A DNA stretch of 64,000 nt from Reticulitermes speratus (taxonomy: Eukaryota > Arthropoda > Insecta > Blattodea > Rhinotermitidae). The DNA is taken from contig JAJKFL010000042.1 in NCBI GenBank assembly GCA_021186555.1, positions 6,225,781 through 6,289,780 of the forward strand. Direction: 5' to 3'. Under the pieces are notes generated by a model. The model was not told where the DNA came from, made no database searches, and saw only the letters and a program-made list of their open reading frames with translations. This document shows positions 1-10,179 of this stretch, one piece after another (within the stretch, counting starts at the first letter, position 1; every line of letters begins with the position of its first letter). Made by a program: the position numbers and the translations under genes.

Positions 1-124
1 CAATAAGAATGGACACACACACACAAGTTACTGGTTCAGCTCTACACGCCACATTGCAGAGATGTGGGTTACATAACTAAGGGGTCAAGCGACAACAGCA
101 GCGCGTACTTTTCCTTTGAGCACA

Positions 125-242
125 TACCTAACTAACTAACTAACTAACTAACCAGGCAAGCAATTAACTCCTTCATAAGCTAACATTTCTTTAGCTAGTC
201 AATAAATTTCCACGTTTTATGGAACCCTAAGGTTCATTACCG
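125..242 (-). mobile_element. L-family LINE, 3' end only
   Basis: Read on the minus strand, this is the end of the reverse-transcriptase frame (codons for the MNLRVP end) followed by the 3' UTR that begins with a TTCCATAAAA-like block and closes with a (GTTA)n tail, seen on the plus strand as repeated ACTA at 125-152. The same order recurs at 4.7, 11.2, 32.7, 43.6 and 51.7 kb. The copy breaks at an S1 SINE insertion at 243, and LINE sequence does not resume on the other side, so the copy was already 5'-truncated near this point. Confidence 0.75.
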
Positions 243-541
243 GGGGCACGCGGTGGCGCAGTTGGTTGAGGCACTGCGCTACAATCCGGAAGGTCGCGGG
301 TTCGCGGTGTCATTGGAATTTTTCATTGACATAATCCTTTAGGTCGCACTATGGCCCTGGGTTTGACTCAGCGTCTAACAGAAATGAGTACCAGGAATAT
401 TTCCTGGGGGGTAAAGGCGGCCGGTGCGTAGGGCTGACAACCGTACCACCTTCAAGTGCCGATTGTCTAGAAATCTGGGAGCCTCAACCTCCTGGAACCC
501 TAAGGGCCTGTCCAGGCCTGTAATGGGATTGCTTTACCATT
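243..541 (+). mobile_element. S1 tRNA-derived SINE with target-site duplication
   Basis: Box A (TGGCGCAGTTGG, 254-265) matches the Pol III consensus TRGCNNAGYNGG exactly. Box B near 296 is decayed here but intact in the second copy at 9.8-10.15 kb. The body is shared almost end to end with that copy, including the segment around 395-480. The element is flanked by a 15-bp direct repeat, TAAGGTTCATTACCG, at 228-242 and 542-556, which marks target-primed insertion into the LINE tail. Any open frame here is incidental. Confidence 0.88.
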
Positions 542-556
542 TAAGGTTCATTACCG

Positions 557-700
557 TCAATAAATACATAAACCAACTTATGCACTTAATAAAATACGTT
601 CAGAAGTATAAAACTCCTACATGTTTCGGCACCGAGGTGCCATCATCAGGGAATTATTCTGATAAAGGAGTATAATTAAAGTGATTAAAATGTTAAAATT
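557..700 (-). mobile_element. H1 repeat arm (Penelope-like terminal repeat fragment)
   Basis: A short region built around the hammerhead-like motif at 612-655, minus strand. It resembles the arms of the foldbacks at 29.7, 38.4 and 54.9 kb in its ACATGT block, GAAA and CTGANGA. No partner arm is present. Assignment to Penelope-like elements rests on published reports that those elements carry minimal hammerheads; no Penelope coding sequence is visible. Confidence 0.5.
612..655 (-). ncRNA. Hammerhead ribozyme motif (H1 type)
   Basis: On the minus strand the core reads CTGATGA (plus 643-649), one extra T, then a perfect stem II (GGCAC/GTGCC closed by CTCG), GAAA, a self-complementary ACATGT as stem III, and A as the cleavage-site base (GUA). 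Stem I pairs six positions (AATTCC with GGAGTT, one G-U). All invariant core bases are present. The extra base after A9 is shared by all copies in this window and is tolerated in some natural viroid hammerheads. Activity is inferred, not shown. Confidence 0.7.
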
Positions 701-1620
701 CTAACATGTACAATGTTATACCACACCACCTCACACGACACACGTCATACACTCTAGCAGGACATCTCTTCAGATCATAACAGACCGCGAAAGATGTTTG
801 TATGGTTGCGCCATAAACAGTGTAAACAACTGGATACTTGTAACATCTTACTTTAAAACAAATGTTTAATTTTCAACATTATAATTTTATTATTAACATT
901 GTATATCTTAGAATTTCAATAATGGGGATAAATGGAACAGAGCGTGAAGCTGACCACTGACTCCCATCAAGAACTGAAATTAAGCATGTGTGACACCATA
1001 CCTCCACTCCCACACACGCCTTGATGGCGTAATCCTCAATTAAACAGAGGAATAGCTTAATTTTTTTATTTTGTTTCCAATTGCCGCTCGAGTCCCATTT
1101 CTCGTTCTATCTACTCTGAGATTTATTCCACTTTATGTCTTGATAAACCTGCAGAACCTGGAGTCCGAGGGTGGGTGAACGAGGGGGCCGTTGCTATGGT
1201 TCTGCCGTTCCTACAACGGTAAATGGTCATTGGTTGGCTCGAAGGAAGCAAAGCCCCTTCAGGGCCTTATCGACATGACCATACAGCATCCAGATGACTT
1301 TAGGCTTTGGGGGGAGTGGGGTGGGAGGAGCGCGCGGATAACAGAGGGTCACACAACTGCCTATTCGGAGATCTTTGGCGTAGACAGCCTTTACCTATAT
1401 AAGCAAAAACGGCGATTTACCTCTAACCTCTTCCACATTCCCTCCACAAACGTCACTAGCAACTCTTAAAAGGCAACTGAGACGCTCAGCGCCGTGGGCC
1501 TGAGCTATTTAAAACGAACAGACCTACATAAAAAAAAAGAAAACTCACACAGTGGCATATCATGCGAGTTTTGAAGCTCTCTTAAACGCCTGACCTTGAA
1601 AATGAAAACACTATAATCTT
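701..1620. other. Unassigned sequence
   Basis: AT-rich unique-looking DNA. The frame at 1191-1469 has no recognisable motif, and I see no repeat shared with the rest of the window. Confidence 0.4.
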
Positions 1621-1624
1621 TATA

Positions 1625-1692
1625 AATATCGGCAGCTCCTCCACCAACGACACGGCGTCATATCCCAGAAGATTCTGAGTCTTCAGCGACGA
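1625..1692 (+). repeat. H2 repeat fragment
   Basis: Contains the ACACGGCGTCATATCCCAG end block followed by a GAAGATTCTGAGTCTTC stretch, as at the ends of the H2 copies at 17.3, 39.0, 41.1 and 56.6 kb. The hammerhead part is missing. Confidence 0.5.
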
Positions 1693-1734
1693 ATTACTTC
1701 ATTATGCACCACGTCATACAGACGTATATCGAAG

Positions 1735-1880
1735 TGGTGGTATACATCCACGCATTCTTAACCCGGCACTTCATGGAGGAATCATCTTCGCATCCCGGCC
1801 ACTTTACCCCCCCCCCCCCAGGGGAAAGAGCCCCTGGTACCCACTGGATAGAAATATGTGTGGGCCCCACAACGTGTACT
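1735..1880 (-). mobile_element. S2 SINE, 3' half
   Basis: Reading on the plus strand shows the S2 tail order: CACGCATTCTTAACC, a CCCGGCC...TTTACC block, GGAAAGAGCCC, GGTACCCA and a GGGCCCCA block. The tRNA-like head is absent. A 13-C run (1807-1819) lies where other S2 copies have TTTACCCCC, so the homopolymer probably grew from the SINE. Confidence 0.65.
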
Positions 1881-2869
1881 TTTATTTCAAACAAAATTAA
1901 CTGGTCGGTGTCGAAATACAGAACAAATGTTCGATGTGAGACATAAACTGAATTTTAAATTAATCCTACGCGAATATCAAGGTTAAATAAACCTACCATT
2001 ATCAGAAGGACGAGCGGGAACTACCTGGGAACCTTTAGAGCCGAAAACATTCTATCAGTCTCCCAGCGTAAAAAAAACGCCACGTCACTCCCTACTATCT
2101 CTGCTGTCGGTGTAGGTTCAGCCTTCAAATGGATATGCCAGGGATTTTCGTTACACCAAGTTACCTCTAAGTTACACCAAGTTACCTCTAAGTTTTCACA
2201 TTTCCATAACTTTCACAACTCAATGTTACGAAAGTGCGCCATATTGTCCTAATAAGAAAGAGAGGTAAAAATATAGAAACAAATTGTAAACTCGTTGCCA
2301 GCGTCTTGGGGAGTCCAACTTCTTTCATGCATCGCTATTCTAACTCCACGAACACTCGCTTTCCCCTTCATTCCCTTTAACCCTTTTATTCTTTCCCTTT
2401 TTAAGATATTTGTTGTATTTTCCACAAGTGAAAAGAACTTCTGCTTATTAAAAGTTTCTCTAGAGGAGGCAAGACGGCTTCAAGTATTTTAATTTCCGCG
2501 GAAATGGTCGCAGGAGAAATTCTTGCTTAATCGAACATTAAGAAGGTAACATCTGCGTTGCGAAATTTAACCTCTGAAGCCTTGAGAAAATGGGTAGGGG
2601 GTGCTTCGTTGGGGGGGGGGGGGTGGCATACTGGACCGACGGCTTGGTCGTTCATTATCTTATATGGATGTTATCATTATTCACCAACCTGTGTGTTCAG
2701 AAAACAAAACCCTATTAACAGGGGCTTAGTCGCAGGGGATAGGTGGTGGTGTGGCCGCTGCGGGTAGCAGAGTCTAAGGGGCGTAAAAATGGGCGAAGAA
2801 CGAATACTTTACATGGGGAAAAAAAAAATGATTTTCTGCGCTCAACAAATTTTAAATTATTCAGTGAAA
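1881..2869. other. Unassigned sequence with a 21-bp duplication and a G run
   Basis: No gene or known repeat recognised. A 21-bp unit is directly duplicated at 2150-2191 (GTTACACCAAG then TTACCTCTAA, twice), and there is a 13-G run at 2611-2623. Confidence 0.4.
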
Positions 2870-2871
2870 TA

Positions 2872-3262
2872 CAGAGTGTCCACAAAGTCCCTTCGGGGTT
2901 TTGAAAAACTGTGGCGCGCAAACAAATTGAGCTAGCCACATGCGGTTTGCGGCAGATTACAGTGAAATTCTGGAAGTCTTTTTTGCCGCCAACAGATGGC
3001 ATAAGCAGCCATCTTTACGTTTCTCAGTCAGTTGTTTGTGAAATGGCGAGTGTGCAGGAACGCGCGCGTTGTGTGGGATGGCTTTTTGAGACAAAATCAG
3101 TGACCCAGACTCAACGAAAGGGAGCCTACATCGAGGTCTACTCAGGTCAGTAAAAAACTTCCAGAGTTTCACTGTAATCTGCCGCTAACCGCATGTGGCT
3201 AGCTCAATTTGTTTGCGCGCCACAATTTTTCAAAACCCCGAAGGGACTTTGTGGACACACTG
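2872..3262 (+). mobile_element. Internally deleted Tc1/mariner-type element with long inverted repeats
   Basis: Terminal inverted repeats of about 108 bp (2872-2979 and 3153-3262) differ at only a few positions and start CAGAGTGTCCACAAAGTCCC; both ends are flanked by TA (2870-2871, 3263-3264), the duplication typical of Tc1/mariner elements. The interior keeps the start of a transposase-like frame and nothing more. It is a non-autonomous deletion derivative, not a working transposon. Confidence 0.85.
3043..3153 (+). pseudogene. Mariner-like transposase N-terminal remnant (DUF4817-type helix-turn-helix)
   Basis: The peptide from the methionine at 3043 begins MASVQERARCVGWLFETKS and continues to a VTQTQRK segment, then diverges and stops at 3153. 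This resembles the start of the helix-turn-helix domain (DUF4817) that opens many arthropod mariner-like transposases, where the pattern is QRxxxVxxYFETKSVxxxQR. The remaining DNA-binding half and the DDE catalytic domain are missing because of the internal deletion. Family recognition is from memory of the motif. Confidence 0.6.
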
Positions 3263-3544
3263 TACAACAAATTTGATATATAACTGATTTTTAGAGTTAA
3301 TTATTATGTTAAGAGCGGCCATTGTGGTTATTTGCCTCGCGCGCCGAAAAAAAAATTCCTACGCCACGATTATTAATACGTGTTTAGTCGCATGCTTTTT
3401 GAACCGCTGAAGGAGACACAAGGAAAACAGAAAAGTAAAAGAGTAGGTGACAAGGCAGACATAAGGCACGTGACAGACACTTTATTGGGGGCGGAACAAA
3501 GCGTAAAAAACAATAACTTGAGACAAGAGACGTGGAATTATGAT

Positions 3545-3672
3545 TTTTTGACTAATGGTTAACTGAGCCAAATTGGTTAACTGAGCCAAATTGGTTAACT
3601 GAGCCAAATTGTTACTGACCAAATTTGTAAGAGCCAAATTATCGTTCCGAATTAATTCGGAACGATAATTTA
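3545..3672. repeat. Short tandem repeat ending in a perfect 36-bp palindrome
   Basis: A 21-bp unit (TTGGTTAACTGAGCCAAA) repeats three times with decaying extra copies. It is followed by a perfect palindrome at 3636-3671 centred between 3653 and 3654, whose half-site ends ATCGTTCCGAATT. No protein or origin function can be assigned. Confidence 0.75.
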
Positions 3673-3829
3673 GCCGATCGGTAGCCTCAGCAGAAGGTGG
3701 TCCGAAATTTCGGAGTATTTAAACCTGCAATTACGAAGTTTGGACCCAACTCAGAATTTGCCTGAGGACTGAGAAAAACCAAGTTGACCGGTCGCAGTAC
3801 CTGCCATAATCATCTAAATAACATTTATA

Positions 3830-4032
3830 AAATAATTCAGTTCCTACCTCACAGAAAACACCGTCTCTTATAAAAAGTCCAGTCGATGAATGCTGTACAG
3901 GGGGGAAAAAATCCCTGTTTATTCTGAGAATCACATGAAACAGATTAATGCATTCCATGGACAAGATGCCGAGTCGTCGAACGTTAAAACAGGTGGTATA
4001 TATACTAACCACTGTTATTTAAACGTTAAAAT
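3830..4032 (+). repeat. P-repeat, single-copy form
   Basis: Carries the P-repeat blocks in order with no tandem expansion: CAGTTCCTACCTCACAGAAA, an ACCGTCTC block, CAGTCGATGAATGCTGTACAG, ATCCCTGTTTATTCTGAGA, then the tail GGTGGTATATATACTAACCA. This copy shows what the arrayed copies looked like before expansion. Confidence 0.7.
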
Positions 4033-4034
4033 AC

Positions 4035-4699
4035 AGAGAAGAAACCTGGAACCAAGTATACAATAGGGGTGGAATTCACGCACACAGCATGCAAAGTCAC
4101 TACTACAGTGACGTCACAACCAAACCCCCAACATACAAACAAACAATTTGGAATGTTGTTCGATTTATCTGAGTGATGTAATTCCACTCACCCCTCTTTT
4201 CCAAAATCCCTCGTGACAAATCAACCCTTCAACACAACCCCATGGGTACAAATGGCACATACAACCCTCCTATCCCAGCCTGTAACACTACATACTATAC
4301 CGGTGCAATTTCACCCCCCCCCCCCAACACCAGCCCTCCAATCCAGTAAATAAGCCTGTTTGGCACGTATTGCTGATCTAGCAAACACTGCATAAGGCCG
4401 GGGGTTTGCCAATAAAACCCAAGCTTTCCAAATATAAACAAACACCTCACAACAGCAAAGACAGCTTTAATGGATTTCTTCCCACACACTCCACTCGTGC
4501 AAGCCTGAAATAAATCTTAATTTCGAGCCATTAACGCGTCGCTTGATTTACAACTGCCTCTCTGCAAGGTCCCAAAGTGAACACAAGCTACACACAGACT
4601 GGCTGTCCCTGGCACAGCAAAAATTGAACAGCTCGTAAAATCACGGCCCTTTGACTCTTAACACGTATCCTGAGTTTTGGTTTACAACCAGGGTTGTCC
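4035..4699. other. Unassigned sequence
   Basis: No recognisable gene or repeat, apart from a 12-C run at 4314-4325. Confidence 0.4.
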
Positions 4700-5275
4700 A
4701 ATACTAACTAACTCCATGCAGCACAGTCCTTCTTGAGAAGCTAACAGATCCTCAGGTATTCAAGAAATTCCCCGCGTTTTATGGAACCCGAAGGTTCATT
4801 ACCGCATTCACAACAGCCCGCCACCTGTCCCTATCCTGAGCCATATCAATCCAGTCCACGCCCTCCCATCTCACTTCTTGAAGATCCATTTTAATATTAT
4901 CCTCCCATCTACGCCTGGGTCTTCCAAGTGGTCTCCTTCCCTGAGGTCTCCCCACCAAAATCCTGTATGCTCCTCTCCCCTCACCCATACGTGCTAATAG
5001 CCCCGCCCACCTCATTCTTCTTGATTTGATCACCCGAATAATATTTGGTGATGAGTACAGATCATTAAGTTCCTCGTTATGTAGTCTTCTCCACTCCCCG
5101 TTACCTCGTCCCTCTTAGACCCAAATATCCTCCTCAGCACACTATTCTCGAACAACCTCAGCCTATGTTCCTCCCTCAGTGTGAGAGACCAAGTTTCACA
5201 CCCATACAGAACAACAGGCAAAATTATAGTTCTGTATATCTTAATACTAGTAACGTTATTTACTTCTTTATTCAC
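4700..5275 (-). mobile_element. L-family LINE fragment: reverse-transcriptase C-terminus and 3' UTR
   Basis: Minus-strand translation gives the thumb/C-terminal part of a non-LTR reverse transcriptase: IYRTIILPVVLYGCETW, then [51 protein letters not shown] and MNLRVP before the stop at 4779. A one-base loss in a G run near 5092 splits it into two frames (5275-5030 and 5033-4779). The YxDD catalytic region and endonuclease are absent. The 3' UTR and (GTTA)n tail follow down to 4700. RTE- or CR1-like; family not resolved. Confidence 0.9.
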
Positions 5276-5529
5276 TTATCTATTCATCATCCTGGGCATG
5301 GAACATCCCAAAGCATATCGCGGTTTTCCTCAGTCTTTCCACGTAAACGCCAGGATCATGTCTTAAATCAGAGCATGACCGATTCTTAGGATGCCACTTC
5401 CAATTCATTACTCACTAACCATCCTATCATGTGACACTATATCACCTGAGCTATAACTTCGTAAAATAAACCACAAAATGAATACACATATCTGTCTGCC
5501 GCTACATGACGCCGTGTGAACCTCAAATA

Positions 5530-5718
5530 CAGTCGAACTCGGTTATAACGTCGTGAAAGAAACTGAATATCTTGTGTCGTTATAAACGAGTGTCGTTTAT
5601 AACCGAGGAGTATAATGTTACGGTTATTAACAGTGAGGAATTAATTGGTACCACAGAATATCTGACGCTATAGACGAGGTGTCGTATAAACCGATGTCGT
5701 TATAACCGGGTTCGACTG
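5530..5718 (+). mobile_element. Tigger/pogo-type MITE
   Basis: Inverted ends CAGTCGAACTCGGTTATAAC and its counterpart ending GGTTCGACTG, with TA on both sides (5528-5529, 5719-5720). The interior contains repeated ACGAGTGTCGTTATAACC-like motifs and no coding sequence. Three other copies lie at 26.4, 55.9 and 58.5 kb. The family call is from the style of the termini. Confidence 0.85.
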
Positions 5719-5744
5719 TATTTATTACGGGCTTAACCATTTAA

Positions 5745-6305
5745 AGGGGAATATTAACCCAAATTATAAAGATTCAGTCCGTACCGCGCAGTAAACACAC
5801 TCCGTCTCAGTTATACAAACCAGTCAGTTAATGTTGTACAGTGAAATAATCGCTGTTTGTTCTGAGATCCACACAAAACACATAAATACAGTCCGTACCG
5901 CGCAGTAAACACACTCCGTCTCAGTTATACAAACCAGTCAGTTAATGTTGTACAGTGAAATAATCGCTGTTTGTTCTGAGATCCACACAAAACACATAAA
6001 TACAGCTCGTACCGCGCAGTAAACACACTCCGTCTCAGTTATACAAACCAGTCAGTTAATGTTGTACAGTGAAATAATCGCTGTTTGTTCTGAGATCCAC
6101 ACAGAACACATAAATACAGTCCGTACCGCGCAGTAAACACACTCCGTCTCAGTTATACAAACCAGTCAGTTAATGTTGTACAGTAAAATAATCGCTGTTT
6201 GTTCTGAGATCCACACAAAACACATAAATGCGACCTGACAGCAAAATCCGTAATATTTCAACGTTAAACCTCGTGGTACATATAGTTACCAGTAAGGTTT
6301 AAGGA
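5745..6305 (+). repeat. P-repeat carrying four 114-bp units
   Basis: Four tandem units start at 5775, 5889, 6003 and 6117, each opening CAGTCCGTACCGCGCAGTAA (third copy CAGCTCG). The left flank has the TTAACCATTTAAAGG-like P-repeat end and the right flank the tail with GTGGTACATATAGTTACCA. The units are nearly identical to those at 30.5, 41.8 and 48.8 kb. Confidence 0.92.
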
Positions 6306-6680
6306 CTTCGTTCAACGTTTTGAACAGTTCTGATTACGGATGTCTTACTGAGTGCCTAGCATTTCTGCTTCGTATATTAGAGTGCCAGGTTTAAATGTTC
6401 TCTTCAAAGGTTCGGACCAGGAATGCTGTACGTTTGTTGGTACAATCTCGAATTTGTGTTATATGCCTGTGCTTCCGGTCCAGACAGCTAAATATTTGTA
6501 TTATTCCTTCTGCTCAGTGTTTGCCTTGGCAGCCTCTCTTGTTGTGATGGGCCCTATTTCTGTTCTGCCACTGACGTACACTAAGCTTGTTACAGACTGA
6601 ATTACTTTCAATTGTTTTGTCTCTTTAATTGACAGAGGTTATTATAAAAATGTACTGTTTATTACAGCCAAACGATTGGA
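6306..6680. other. Unassigned sequence
   Basis: An 82-codon frame (6352-6600) has no recognisable domain and no supporting context; I do not call it a gene. Confidence 0.35.
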
Positions 6681-6689
6681 ATGTATCGA

Positions 6690-6703
6690 TGTTACTATCT
6701 ATA

Positions 6704-6753
<50 letters not shown>

Positions 6754-7290
6754 ATCTATCGACCTATCTATATATCTATCGATTGATCTATCTATCTATC
6801 TTTATTTCTGTCTATCTGCCTGTCTGTCCATCTATCTACCTATTTATCTATCTAATCTATCGACCTATCTATATCTATATCTATCGATCTATCTGTCTAT
6901 CTATCTTTTTTCTGTCTATCTCTCTGTCTAACTATCTAATCTATCGACCTATCTATATATCTATCGATTGATCTATCTTTATTTCTGCCTATTTGTCTGA
7001 CTGTCTGTCTAACTATCTAATCTATCGACCTATCTATATATCTATCGATCTATCTATCTTTATTTTTGTCTGTCTATCTACCTATCTATATCTATCTCTA
7101 TTCATCTATCTATCTATCTATATTTATCTATCTATCTGTCTGTCTCTATTTATCTATCTATCTATCTGTCTATCAATCTATCTATCTATCAATCTATCTA
7201 TCTATATGTCTATCAATCTATCTATCTATCTATATGTCTATCAATCTATCTATCTATCTGTCTATCTATCTATGTTGTATCTACCTGCCT
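6690..7290. repeat. (TCTA/TCTG)n compound microsatellite
   Basis: Tetranucleotide tracts of TCTA and TCTG run for about 600 bp. A longer block (TAATCTATCGACCTATCTAT) recurs near 6752, 6853, 6937 and 7018, giving an irregular higher-order period of 80-100 bp. Tyr/Leu/Ser-rich frames across it are artefacts of the repeat. Confidence 0.95.
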
Positions 7291-7464
7291 ACCCAACCAC
7301 CCAGCCAATTCACTGACTAATCAATTAACTAACAAAAGCTAGAGCCCTTCAGAAGCCGACAGTTGTACAATTTTCAATAAATTCCCTCGCTTTTCTTATG
7401 AAAACAAGGGTCCATGTGTGTTTTGACAAAAGCGCAAAAATGAGTAAGTCTTAAAGTCTTTCAT

Positions 7465-7690
7465 GTCCCTATAAAGTACAGTGGTAACTATACAGACCAC
7501 CAGCTGTAACATTAAAATTCTCTGCATTGTGTACACAGGATACGCTGAAATGTTTCGTATTACTTTAAAATCAGCAGCTACTGTTTTCCCCCACACAGAA
7601 TTTAACGGCCTGAGCTGTGTTAAGACAGATGCATTGTGTTTACTGTGAGGTACGAACTGAGGTTTTAAATATTTGCCATTTTATGCACAC
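7465..7690 (-). repeat. P-repeat copy
   Basis: The reverse-complemented P-repeat order is visible: AGTGGTAACTATACAGACCA at the start, TTCTCTGCATTGTG, and GTGTTTACTGTGAGGTA near the end. Diverged, with no tandem expansion. Confidence 0.55.
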
Positions 7691-7789
7691 GAACTATAGC
7701 TACCAATAGTTACAGCATGCGCGCAGTTCTGTACACGGAATTCACTAAAAGAATTTAATACTAAGATGTCTTCGTCACTGGACTTACTT

Positions 7790-8035
7790 TAAGGCTACGG
7801 AAGCAGGGAATCAAAGTTCGATTCCGTGAAGGGCAATACACTTCTCTACCTTACCACAGTACCAAGATCGGTCCTGAGACCCACTCAGCCCCGTATCCAA
7901 TGCACACCTCGGGCCCTTTCACCTACAGTAAACGGCACTGACGTGCAGTTAACCACTCACCTCCATCCAGTAACGAGGTTAAGAATGAGTGGGGCACTAC
8001 CTCCATTCCTCCATGCCACAAACAGTTCACTGAAC
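7790..8035 (+). mobile_element. S2 tRNA-derived SINE
   Basis: Box B (AGTTCGATTCC) is present near 7817; box A is eroded. The body follows S2 order: GGTCCTGAGACCCACTCAGC, CCAATGCACACC, CGGGCCCTTTCACC, CACTCACCTCCATCCAG, GAGGTTAAGAATGAGTGG. Same family as 24.99 and 38.5 kb. Confidence 0.75.
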
Positions 8036-8039
8036 TAAC

Positions 8040-8615
8040 GAGGCATACATATTACTTGTAGAGAAATTTTTAAATCCTCCTGGTGCCTACAGAAACAGAA
8101 GTAAAACCGATAACTTTACTGTCCGAAAAGAAGTCGCTCCGACTGGCTTGCTACATTTTATTTCGTGGTAACGAGTTATATAATTACGCCGATAAGAAAA
8201 CGGAATGAACAACAAGAAATGTATGTTTAATAAAGTTACAAACGGAAAATATTCGGGAAATGCTACGGCAATGGCACATACCAAGACGTACATAGGAGAT
8301 TGGCCGCATGCCATCGGAATAGAAGACTTCAAAGTAAGCAGACCGAGTTATCGATCGAGAAATCGATCATATATGTGGCACGAGGGAAATCCCCGCATTG
8401 CATAAAGTTTATCACAGAGACCAACGGCGTGGTAACATTTTATCGCTGTTTGCCGGATATCGACGTCAAATACTCAAAGTGAGGCACTGCTGATGGGACG
8501 CAATTAGAGCCAAAGTGCCTGAGAATGCCAGAAATTTAAGTTCCGTTTTGTTCTCTGAGTAACGAAATGGAGACTGTACTTACACAAGGACTACACGATT
8601 TTTCCAAAACTCTTA
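8040..8615. other. Unassigned sequence
   Basis: Short overlapping frames on both strands (8087-8482) show no domain signature. Confidence 0.35.
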
Positions 8616-8619
8616 GGAG

Positions 8620-8765
8620 TCACTTAGAACTTCTAGGCGCCTGCAGGGCGACATGACGCATGGTCCATAATGACGACTCACAAACATTAGGCGCCACCGC
8701 ACAACATTCAGTCTCCTGGGCGACCTGGCGCCCGGAATTTGTGCACCCTTGACTCTAGCTGCATT
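8620..8765 (-). mobile_element. hAT-like MITE, copy 1
   Basis: On the minus strand it opens GGGTGCACAAATTCCGGGCG, then CGCCAGGTCGCCC and TGGCGCCTAATGTTTGTG. The same order occurs at 36.9-37.06 kb and, diverged, at 18.6 kb. The GGTGCACAAA end suggests a hAT-type terminus, but no clean 8-bp duplication is seen. Confidence 0.5.
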
Positions 8766-8995
8766 TACATACGAGATGCCAAGTCTTCACATCTTTGACT
8801 ATGAAGAGTACAGTTTTATATAATTAACGCCCTACACTCTGACAGAAATTTACTAAATTTTCGAAGGAAAATACTGCCGTCTTCTTCACGGTAAAAGACG
8901 CGATGAATGCAGTAGGGTCTTCAGAAACGTTAGTAAATTTCTACACTCTTTTTTACACTGAAGACGGAGTTAGCAATTTCCTTCATACGTCTGTA

Positions 8996-9035
8996 AATTT
9001 CTACCAGACTACACGGCGTCACATTATTAACAGAC
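8996..9035 (+). repeat. H2 repeat fragment
   Basis: Only the outer block TCTACCAGACTACACGGCGT is left. Confidence 0.45.
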
Positions 9036-9039
9036 GTCA

Positions 9040-9600
9040 GTGAAAGGAAAGTAAGGTAAGTGACAGCACAGAAAAAAACCACAGATGCACCAGCGAAAAA
9101 AAAAAACAGTGGACTGGTAATAAAATCACACTCCGTGTGCGAGCCAATACGCCCTTGGGCTTGCAGCTTCGCGAAGTATACGCACACACGTACACGCACG
9201 AACACCCATATTTACATACGCTGTATATTTACAGAGGGCACCAACTACACACACAGCACTACACCAAATACGGTTTTTTTTTTATGCCAGTGTTTCATTT
9301 CTTCCGCCTTCTCAGTTACATAATATTGCCTCAGATTTCAACCCACGTTTGAAGTATGCATGTTCCGTTACGTTGCAGATCGTCCCGTATTTATCCGAGT
9401 TGTCCTCTTTCATTTTTATCACAACAGTATATACAAAATCAATACAAGAGACCATCACATTGAAAGAATCAGCGAAGACAACAGAATCGACCGAGCCAGA
9501 AGAGAAAAACGAAAGTTACTTCATTCAGCTGGCCACTCGCCAGTGCGAAATAGAAAGGAAAATAACGGGGGGGGGGGGGGGGGGGGGGGAGTTTGGCGAG
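9040..9600. other. Unassigned sequence with a 23-G run
   Basis: No gene recognised. A run of 23 G at 9567-9589 is the longest homopolymer in the window. Confidence 0.4.
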
Positions 9601-9639
9601 TAGGTAAAGTCGTCTCCTTGTACAATTAAACACCACGCT

Positions 9640-10175
9640 ATGCAGACGTATGGGGAAGTACGAGGTGTAAGTCCACGCACTAACCAGGCCACCAGATGGC
9701 TGTATGGGCCCCAGAGCCAGCTTCACACGACGGTGAACAGAAATACGTGTGCCCTGCTCGGTAATCGAATTCCTATAATCCAATCGGCCAGCCCGTAACG
9801 TAGTCACTACAATGAGCTACCCCGGCTCTTTATTAAAGGTAAAGGTAAAGCAACCCCATTACAGGCCTAGACAGGCCCTGAGGGGTCCAGGAGTTTGAGG
9901 CTCCCAGATTTGTAGACAATCGATACATGAAGGTGGTAAGGTTGTCAGCCCTACGCACCGGCCGCCTTTACCCCCCAGGAAATATTCCTGGTACTCATTT
10001 CTGTTAGAGGCTGAGTCGACCCCAGGGCCATAGTGCGACCGAAACGATTATGTCAAGGAATTAATTCCAGTGACACCATCGGGAATCGAACCCGCGACGT
10101 TCAGGTTTGTAGCGTAGTGCCTCAACCAACTGCGCCACCGCGTGCCCCACCCGGCTCTTTATTACAATACAGAAA
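9640..10175 (-). mobile_element. S2 SINE interrupted by an S1 SINE
   Basis: The S2 head (minus strand, GTAGCTCATTGTAGTGACTA) is reached at about 9820 and the body extends down to 9640. The promoter-end block CCGGCTCTTTATTA is split and duplicated around the S1 element at 9836-10150. Confidence 0.75.
9836..10150 (-). mobile_element. S1 tRNA-derived SINE with perfect 14-bp target-site duplication
   Basis: Box A (TGGCGCAGTTGG, minus strand, 10126-10137) and box B (GGTTCGATTCC, 10082-10092) are both perfect. The 3' tail is a TTTACC repeat. The direct repeat CCGGCTCTTTATTA sits at 9822-9835 and 10151-10164. Being inside an S2 copy, it is younger than that insertion. This is the best-preserved S1 copy and could define the family consensus. 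Confidence 0.95.
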
Positions 10176-10179
10176 CAAA

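Noticed and set aside
6681..7320. Tyr/Leu/Ser-rich frames of about 100 codons
   Set aside because: Tetranucleotide microsatellite read as protein.
9349..9629. Overlapping 84- and 89-codon frames ending in poly-Gly
   Set aside because: The glycine run is the 23-G homopolymer; no domain upstream.
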